From an uncultured Bacteroidales bacterium (lineage in GTDB: Bacteria > Bacteroidota > Bacteroidia > Bacteroidales > P3), in the NCBI GenBank assembly GCA_937884485.1, contig CALGCG010000012.1, forward strand, positions 1-17,537: a stretch of DNA of 17,537 nt, in the 5' to 3' direction. Below, piece by piece: positions 12,880-17,537 of this stretch. The first letter of the stretch is position 1. Each line of letters opens with the position of its first letter. The notes beneath the pieces are model-generated. The model searched no databases and was not told where the DNA came from. It worked only from the letters and a program-made list of their open reading frames with translations. A program made the translations under genes and the position numbers.

Positions 12880-14961
12880 ATGAATTACGCCGCTGTTATT
12901 GCCAACCGGCTGGAAATCAATAGCCGCCAGGTTGAAAAAACGATAGAATTGCTCGATTCGGGCGCTACGGTGCCCTTCATTGCCCGCTACCGCAAGGAGG
13001 TTACGGGCTCCCTCAACGAGGTGCAAATTGCCGCCATCCGCGATTTGCTGTTGCGCCTGAGGGAACTTGACAAGCGCCGCGAGGCCATCCTTGCCTCCAT
13101 CGACGAGCAGGGGAAGCTTACCGACGACCTGCGCGGCAGGATCGAAGCCGCCGAAACCCTCACCGACCTCGAGGACCTCTACCTGCCTTACCGACCCAAG
13201 CGCCGCACCCGCGCCACCATTGCCATCGAGAAGGGTCTTGAACCCCTCGCCGACGCCATCATGCGCGGTCAGGACGTCAGTGGCCGTAGCGACGAGGACC
13301 TGCAGGGCGCCCGCGACATCATTGCCGAACGCATCAGCGAGGATGCCGCCGCGCGCAACCGCGTGCGCAATGTCTTCCGTCGCCGCGCCATGCTCTCCTC
13401 GGCTTTGGCCCGCGGCGTGGATGCCGACGACGAGCGGGTGGGCAAATTCGAGTCGTGGGTCGACTGGAAGGAGCCTATCTCCAAGGCTCCCTCGCATCGC
13501 ATCCTGGCCCTCTTCCGCGGCGAAGAGGCCGGTGTGCTCAAGGTGCATGTGCGCCCCGACAGCGACGACGACGCCCTCGACGCCCTCCGGCCCAGGCACA
13601 AGATATCGGAGCAGTACGAGTTGGCCATTGCCGACAGCTACAAGCGCCTCGTCATGCCCAGCATCGAGACCGAGTTCCGCAACGCCCTCAAGGAGCGTGC
13701 CGACCGCGAGGCCATACGTGTCTTCGCCGAGAACCTGCGCCAGCTGCTGCTCGCCGCCCCCATGGGTCAGAAGCGCACCCTGGCCATCGACCCCGGTTTC
13801 CGCACCGGCTGCAAGGTCGTCTGCCTCGACGCGCAGGGGCAGCTGCTCCACAACGAGACCATCTATCCCTTCACCTCCGTGCGCGAAGAGCGCGCCGCCG
13901 TCGCCAAACTCGAGGCCCTGGTGGAGGCTTTCCATATCGACGCCATAGCCATCGGCAACGGCACCGCCGGCCGCGAGACCGAGGAGGTGGTGCAGAAGTG
14001 CCATTTCAACCGCAAGGTCATAGCCGTCAGCGTCAGCGAGGCCGGCGCCAGCGTCTACAGCGCCAGCGAGGTGGCCCGCCGCGAGTTCCCGGAATACGAC
14101 ATCACCGTCCGCGGCGCCGTCAGCATTGGCCGCCGCCTCATGGACCCCCTCTCCGAGCTGGTCAAGATTGACCCCAAGAGCATCGGCGTGGGCCAGTATC
14201 AGCACGATGTGGACCAGAAGCTCCTCTCCGAGAGCCTTGGCGACACGGTGGAGAGCTGCGTCAATAGCGTCGGCGTGGAACTCAACACCGCCAGCCGCGA
14301 AATCCTCTCCTACGTCAGCGGCATCGGCCCGGCCCTGGCCGACAAGATTGTGGCCCATCGCAACAAGAACGGCGCCTTCGCCGACCGCCAGTCGCTGAAG
14401 CAGGTCAAGGGCTTGGGCGACAAGGCTTTTGAGCAGTGTGCCGGTTTCCTGCGGGTCCGCGAGAGCGCCAACCCCCTCGACCGCAGTGCCGTCCACCCCG
14501 AGCGCTATGCCTTGGTGGAGCGTATGGCCGAGAGCGTTGGCTCCAATGTGGATGCCCTGATGAAGGACAAGGAGCTGCGAGCCAAGATCCGGCTCGGCGA
14601 CTTCGTCTCCGGCGACTGCGGTCTGCCCACTCTGCAGGACATCATGAAGGAACTGGAAAAGCCCGGCCTCGACCCCCGCGCCAAGTTCGAGGTGTTTGAG
14701 TTCGACAAGAATGTCACCCGCATCGAGGATGTCAAGGAGGGCATGGTGCTGCCGGGCATCGTTACCAATATCACCGCCTTCGGCGCCTTTGTCGACATCG
14801 GGGTGCATCAGGACGGCCTGGTGCACATAAGCCAAATGGCCTCGCGGCGGGTCAACGACCCGTCGGAGGTGGTCCATCTGCATCAGCATCTGAAGGTCAA
14901 GGTGATGGAGGTCGACCTGCGTCGCCGTCGCATCAGCCTCACGCTTCGGGGGGTGGAGTAG
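12880..14961 (+). CDS. tex: Tex-family RNA-binding transcription accessory protein
   Basis: Tex is a nucleic-acid-binding protein related to eukaryotic Spt6 and is thought to help transcription under stress. The 693-residue product shows the family layout: an N-terminal helical region (SRQVEKTIELLDSGATVPFI, about residues 10-29; YLPYRPKRRTRATIAIEKGL, about 102-121). Next is a YqgF/RuvC-like domain from about residue 300 (LAIDPGFRTGCKVVCLD). A helix-hairpin-helix region spans about 468-530 (SYVSGIGPALADKIVAHRN, VKGLGDKAFEQCAGFL). A C-terminal S1 domain is at about 618-690 (GIVTNITAFGAFVDIG, DGLVHISQM). The ATG at 12880 is chosen over an upstream one in the same frame because MNYAAVIANRLEINSRQVEK aligns with Tex N-termini. 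It ends soon after the S1 domain, shorter than the E. coli form with its extra tail. It converges on the regulator gene, 24 bases apart. Confidence 0.94.
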   Translation: MNYAAVIANRLEINSRQVEKTIELLDSGATVPFIARYRKEVTGSLNEVQIAAIRDLLLRLRELDKRREAILASIDEQGKLTDDLRGRIEAAETLTDLEDLYLPYRPKRRTRATIAIEKGLEPLADAIMRGQDVSGRSDEDLQGARDIIAERISEDAAARNRVRNVFRRRAMLSSALARGVDADDERVGKFESWVDWKEPISKAPSHRILALFRGEEAGVLKVHVRPDSDDDALDALRPRHKISEQYELAIADSYKRLVMPSIETEFRNALKERADREAIRVFAENLRQLLLAAPMGQKRTLAIDPGFRTGCKVVCLDAQGQLLHNETIYPFTSVREERAAVAKLEALVEAFHIDAIAIGNGTAGRETEEVVQKCHFNRKVIAVSVSEAGASVYSASEVARREFPEYDITVRGAVSIGRRLMDPLSELVKIDPKSIGVGQYQHDVDQKLLSESLGDTVESCVNSVGVELNTASREILSYVSGIGPALADKIVAHRNKNGAFADRQSLKQVKGLGDKAFEQCAGFLRVRESANPLDRSAVHPERYALVERMAESVGSNVDALMKDKELRAKIRLGDFVSGDCGLPTLQDIMKELEKPGLDPRAKFEVFEFDKNVTRIEDVKEGMVLPGIVTNITAFGAFVDIGVHQDGLVHISQMASRRVNDPSEVVHLHQHLKVKVMEVDLRRRRISLTLRGVE

Positions 14962-14985
14962 GCTGGGTCCCTAAAGACAGGGGGC

Positions 14986-15192
14986 TCAGGTCTTGGATTG
15001 GTATTCTAATATGTCGCCAGGCTGGCAGTCGAGCACTTGGCAGATTGCATTCAACGTCGAAAACCTGATAGCACGTGCTTTCCCGGTTTTCAAAATACTC
15101 ATGTTGGCCATGGTAATGCCCACACGTTCACTGAGCTCGGTGAGCGACATTTTGCGTTTGGCCATCATTACGTCCAGGTTTACAGTAATCAT
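14986..15192 (-). CDS. Small Cro/CI (XRE) family helix-turn-helix regulator, YozG-like
   Basis: The 68-residue product is almost entirely one DNA-binding domain: MITVNLDVMMAKRKMSLTEL, SERVGITMANMSILKTGKAR, then RFSTLNAICQVLDCQPGDIL. The helix-turn-helix is at about residues 16-40 and the fold ends near residue 63. The layout and the C-terminal CQPGDILEY are typical of the YozG group. In many bacteria that group sits beside a DUF2975 membrane protein gene; none is present here, and its neighbours are tex and sppA. A well-matched Bacteroidetes promoter lies just upstream, overlaid by repeated AATATTGT-containing sequence, which suggests autoregulation. The ATG at 15192 fits the promoter distance. 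Confidence 0.88.
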   Translation of the reverse strand: MITVNLDVMMAKRKMSLTELSERVGITMANMSILKTGKARAIRFSTLNAICQVLDCQPGDILEYQSKT

Positions 15193-15223
15193 GGTGTTTA
15201 ATTCTTGGTTGCTTTTCGGGGTG

Positions 15224-15254
15224 CAAAGTTACAATATTTTTCCGAAACCGACAA
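15224..15254 (-). promoter_or_regulatory. Bacteroidetes-type promoter of the small regulator gene
   Basis: On the minus strand TTG (15254-15252) is followed after 20 bases by TAACTTTG (15231-15224), an exact TAnnTTTG -7 element. The predicted mRNA begins about 25 bases before the ATG at 15192. This is the best promoter match in the window. Confidence 0.7.
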
Positions 15255-15288
15255 TATTTTTTTTGTTTATCGGTTCCGGAAATATTGT
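15231..15288. repeat. Repeat cluster over the regulator promoter, probable operator
   Basis: ACAATATTTTTCCGAAACCG (15231-15250) recurs as an imperfect inverted copy CGGTTCCGGAAATATTGT (15271-15288). A direct copy of ACAATATTTT starts at 15251, exactly 20 bases (about two helical turns) from the first. The repeats span the -33 and upstream edge of the -7 element of the promoter. Alternatively the inverted pair forms a hairpin downstream of the sppA stop (15299), but its long A/T-rich loop makes a poor terminator. Operator function is inferred from position. Confidence 0.55.
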
Positions 15289-15298
15289 TGCGCCCGAA

Positions 15299-17116
15299 TT
15301 ATTCAGCCAAGAAGACGAACGGGATTCTTGCTTGAAGTCCCTCGCTTTGAGCGACAAAGAGCAGGTCCTGCTCCAGACGTGAGAGCATTTTTTGAGCCTT
15401 GCCTTCTTTTTTCCAGCGCAGGGCCAGACGGCCCTTGGCCAGGAGGTTGAGGTCGCTGTCGGGGGCCTCGCCGAAGAGTTCTTGCAGCTGGATCCATACG
15501 TCTTTCTCTTCGGGATAGGTCTTGACGGCGTAGGTGCCGACGCCGGCTTTTTCGGCTGCTATGGCGAGGGCAAGGTCGATGCCGCCGAGGGTGTCGACGA
15601 GGCCTATGCGCTTGGCGTCGACGCCGGTCCACACACGTCCGCGGGCTATCTCGTGCACGGCCTCTTCGCTCATGTGGCGTCCCTCGGCCACGCGGCCGAC
15701 GAAGACCTTGTAGAAGTCCTCCACATTGCGCTCCATCATGGCCATGGCTGCCGGCGAGAGGGGCCGCACGATGCTCAGGCCGTTGGCGTTGCGGTTGGTA
15801 CTGACGGTATCGGCGTTGAGGCCCAGCTTCTGGCGCATCAGCTTGCCCACGTTGGGCAGCGTGCCGAAGACTCCGATGGAGCCGGTGATGGTGGTGGGCT
15901 GCGCCACGATGGCGTCGGCCAGGCAGCTCATCTCGTAGCCTGCCGAGGCGGCGAGGTCGCCCATGGAGACGATGACGGGCTTCTGCTCGCGGGCCTGGCG
16001 CACGGCATGGGTCATGCTCTCGCTGGCCGTGGCCATGCCGCCGGGCGAGTTGACGCGCAGCACGATGGCTTTCACGCTCTTGTCCTCCGAGGCTTTGCGG
16101 AGGGCTTTGACGATGTCGTCGCCGTAGACGCCCTGGTCCATGCCGCGGGCACTGCCGTCGACGACGTTGCCTTCGGCGTAGATGACGGCGATTTTGTCGG
16201 TGCCTTTCTTGTTGAGCGAGGCGAGGTTGTAGTTCTTGGCATAGTCCTCCAGCGGCAGGAACTGCTTGCCGTCGTGCTTGCTCTTGAACTGCTGGCGCAC
16301 GTCCTCCTCGAAGCAGAGGGCGTCGACGAGGCCGCTTTGCTGGGCGTCGAAGGCCAGGTAGCCGCTCAGGTTGTCGGCGATGGCGTTGAGCTTCGCCTGG
16401 TCCATGCCACGCCCCTCGGCAATGGCTGCCGTGGCGGTGTTCCAGATGCTGGAGATATAGGCGCGGATCTGCTCGCGGTTGGCGGGCGACATGTGGTTGA
16501 GCGTGTAGACCTCGCCGGCGCTCTTGTAGGAGCAGCTTTCGGGGCGTATGAGCTGCATCTCCACGCCCAGCTTGTCCAGCAGGTCTTTGTAGTACATCAC
16601 CTCGCCGCCCATGCCGCGGAAGTCCACCATGCCGCTGGGGTGCAGGCAGATGCGGCTGGCGGCGGTGGCCACATAGTAGCCGCCCTGCGACCAGCTCGTG
16701 GCATAGGCCACGACGGGTTTCTTGCTCTGGAAGTCCTCGATGGCGTCGCGCAGTTCGGTGAGCGAACCCCACGAGAGGGCCGATGTGCCGGGGTCGGTCA
16801 GGTAGAGGGCTTTGACCCGCTCGTCGTCGGCAGCGTGGCGGATGGCGTAGACGGCGTCGATGAGGCCCACGCTCTTGCTGCCGCCGAGCGACATGGCCAG
16901 CCCGCTCTGCGTGCGGTCGCCGCCGATGCGGCCCAGGTCCACTTTCAGCACCGAGCCGCTGCGTACCAGCGTCGTCTCCGTGCTGTCCATCGTGGCCACC
17001 GAGGCCACCATGAGCATCATCATGGCAAACATCACGATGCCTGCCACTACCGACACAATCACCACGCCCAGCGCCGAGGCCAGCATGGTCATACCAAATG
17101 ATAAGGGTTTCTTCAT
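15299..17116 (-). CDS. sppA: Signal peptide peptidase SppA, 67K type
   Basis: SppA is a membrane-bound serine protease with a Ser-Lys dyad that degrades signal peptides left after export. The 605-residue product begins with one membrane segment (about residues 8-40, MTMLASALGVVIVSVVAGIV). It then has two tandem crotonase-like domains: the first from about 55 to 300, with the likely catalytic Lys198 in SYKSAGEVYTL, and the second from about 308 to 540, with Ser391 in GDLAASAGYEMS and TGSIGVFGTL (411-420). The residues correspond to Lys209 and Ser409 of the E. coli enzyme, which is about the same length. The sequence around the serine is AASAGY rather than the common AASGGY, a mild change. It is alone on the minus strand upstream of the regulator gene. 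No confident promoter was seen in the 170 bases upstream. Confidence 0.93.
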   Translation of the reverse strand: MKKPLSFGMTMLASALGVVIVSVVAGIVMFAMMMLMVASVATMDSTETTLVRSGSVLKVDLGRIGGDRTQSGLAMSLGGSKSVGLIDAVYAIRHAADDERVKALYLTDPGTSALSWGSLTELRDAIEDFQSKKPVVAYATSWSQGGYYVATAASRICLHPSGMVDFRGMGGEVMYYKDLLDKLGVEMQLIRPESCSYKSAGEVYTLNHMSPANREQIRAYISSIWNTATAAIAEGRGMDQAKLNAIADNLSGYLAFDAQQSGLVDALCFEEDVRQQFKSKHDGKQFLPLEDYAKNYNLASLNKKGTDKIAVIYAEGNVVDGSARGMDQGVYGDDIVKALRKASEDKSVKAIVLRVNSPGGMATASESMTHAVRQAREQKPVIVSMGDLAASAGYEMSCLADAIVAQPTTITGSIGVFGTLPNVGKLMRQKLGLNADTVSTNRNANGLSIVRPLSPAAMAMMERNVEDFYKVFVGRVAEGRHMSEEAVHEIARGRVWTGVDAKRIGLVDTLGGIDLALAIAAEKAGVGTYAVKTYPEEKDVWIQLQELFGEAPDSDLNLLAKGRLALRWKKEGKAQKMLSRLEQDLLFVAQSEGLQARIPFVFLAE

Positions 17117-17285
17117 TTTCTGTAATGTTTACCTACATAACGCGGCACGCCCGTTTTTATTGTCTCCGCACCGATAAATATTTGTCCCCGTTACTTCCGC
17201 CGGCACTCCCCGTTCCTTCCGCCGGCCGCGCCGCCCCATGCCGCGCGGTGCCGCTCGGACTCCGAGGCGCGCAAGTCGCCCCTTC
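17117..17285. other. Spacer upstream of sppA without a gene
   Basis: This stretch holds the sppA upstream region. An 11-base direct repeat CTTCCGCCGGC occurs at 17194-17204 and 17216-17226 in an otherwise GC-rich tract. The 60-codon frame that can be read here on the minus strand is low-complexity Arg/Gly-rich and is not supported as a gene. Confidence 0.5.
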
Positions 17286-17440
17286 TTCGCCCCCAATTCG
17301 CCCCTTGTCATATAGTTTACATATAGTTCTTATATAGTTCTTATATGCGGTATATAAGAACTATATGTGAACTATATGAGAAGTATATAAGAACTATATA
17401 AGAAGGGCCGAACAAGGGGCGAATCGGGGGCGAATCGGGG
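17286..17440. repeat. Composite long inverted repeat of AT-rich and GC-rich modules
   Basis: An inner pair, 17309-17336 and 17351-17378, matches over 28 bases with one mismatch (17318). Nested in it is a 15-base pair, ATATAGTTCTTATAT (17332-17346) with 17352-17366, around a 5-base loop GCGGT. The motif ATAAGAACTATAT occurs a second time on the right side (17386-17398). An outer GC-rich pair, 17286-17308 and 17412-17434, matches over 23 bases with one mismatch, and the right copy leads into a period-11 tandem GGGGCGAATCG. The arms are unequal because about 33 bases are inserted on the right. No frame or transposase is linked to it. Confidence 0.85.
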
Positions 17441-17537
17441 GCCTGTTGCGTTGGGTGAAAATGCGTTATTTTGGGTGAATGACGCCGCCGTTTTGGCGAG
17501 TGCGGGGGCAAAAAAAGAGGAAGGCCGCACCCGTGGG
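17441..17537. other. Window-end spacer without a recognised gene
   Basis: I see no start of a gene in this last stretch. It contains GGGTGAA twice (near 17454 and 17474), each preceded by GCGTT, and a run of seven A residues near the end. Confidence 0.4.

Noticed and set aside
12847..14889. Minus-strand open frame of 680 codons opposite tex
   Set aside because: Antisense shadow of a high-GC gene. The sense frame matches Tex over its whole length.
15271..15298. Rho-independent terminator of sppA
   Set aside because: The inverted pair has a 20-base loop, an imperfect stem and no clean T-run after the stem. It fits an operator better.
15392..17101. Plus-strand open frame of 569 codons opposite sppA
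   Set aside because: Antisense shadow with His/Ala/Val-rich composition and no domain. The SppA catalytic residues are on the other strand.
17129..17311. Minus-strand 60-codon frame upstream of sppA
   Set aside because: Arg/Gly-rich low-complexity reading of a GC-rich spacer that starts inside the palindromic element, with no support as a gene.

Overview
The window is two unrelated pieces of DNA joined together, and it is best read as a chimeric (misassembled) metagenomic contig. Bases 1 to about 4060-4080 are the spc/S10 ribosomal protein operon of a Gram-positive Clostridia-type bacterium, probably of the Oscillospiraceae. Bases from about 4080 to 17537 come from a GC-rich Bacteroidales genome. 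The evidence is independent on each side. On the left, nearly every gene has a strong AGGAGG ribosome binding site, S14 is the short four-cysteine form, and L24 carries a CxxC pair as well. On the right, genes have no clear Shine-Dalgarno sequences, promoters match the Bacteroidetes form (TTG, about 20 bases, TAnnTTTG), and a secreted protein ends in a type IX secretion sorting domain.

Left region (1-4080, all minus strand; transcription runs from high to low coordinates): rplP (3' part only), rpmC, rpsQ, rplN, rplX, rplE, rpsN, rpsH, rplF, rplR and rpsE (cut by the window edge). This is the canonical order. Spacing is tight except for a 132-base gap before rpsH that holds two hairpins. At 4061-4080 the L16 reading frame runs without a break into the 5' half of a Bacteroidales outer-membrane beta-barrel gene. 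The resulting open frame looks like a signal-peptide-L16 fusion but is almost certainly an artefact.

Right region: on the minus strand are the truncated outer-membrane protein, an acidic conserved protein with its own promoter, parE (topoisomerase IV subunit B) overlapping a DUF748/AsmA-like membrane-anchored protein by four bases, nadD, a secreted protein of unknown function, and a 654-residue secreted Omp28-like protein with a strong terminator. A divergent promoter region then separates this block from tex on the plus strand. Tex converges on a small Cro/CI-type regulator whose promoter is overlaid by repeats, and upstream of that is sppA (67K-type signal peptide peptidase).

The coding content is mostly housekeeping: translation, chromosome decatenation, NAD synthesis, envelope biogenesis and envelope proteolysis. 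I found no CRISPR array, tRNA, rRNA, transposase, phage gene or defence system. The least explained sequence is in the Bacteroidales intergenic spaces, which hold three unrelated-looking short-unit repeat structures (9843-9898, 10601-10705, 17286-17440), two of them folded into long inverted repeats.
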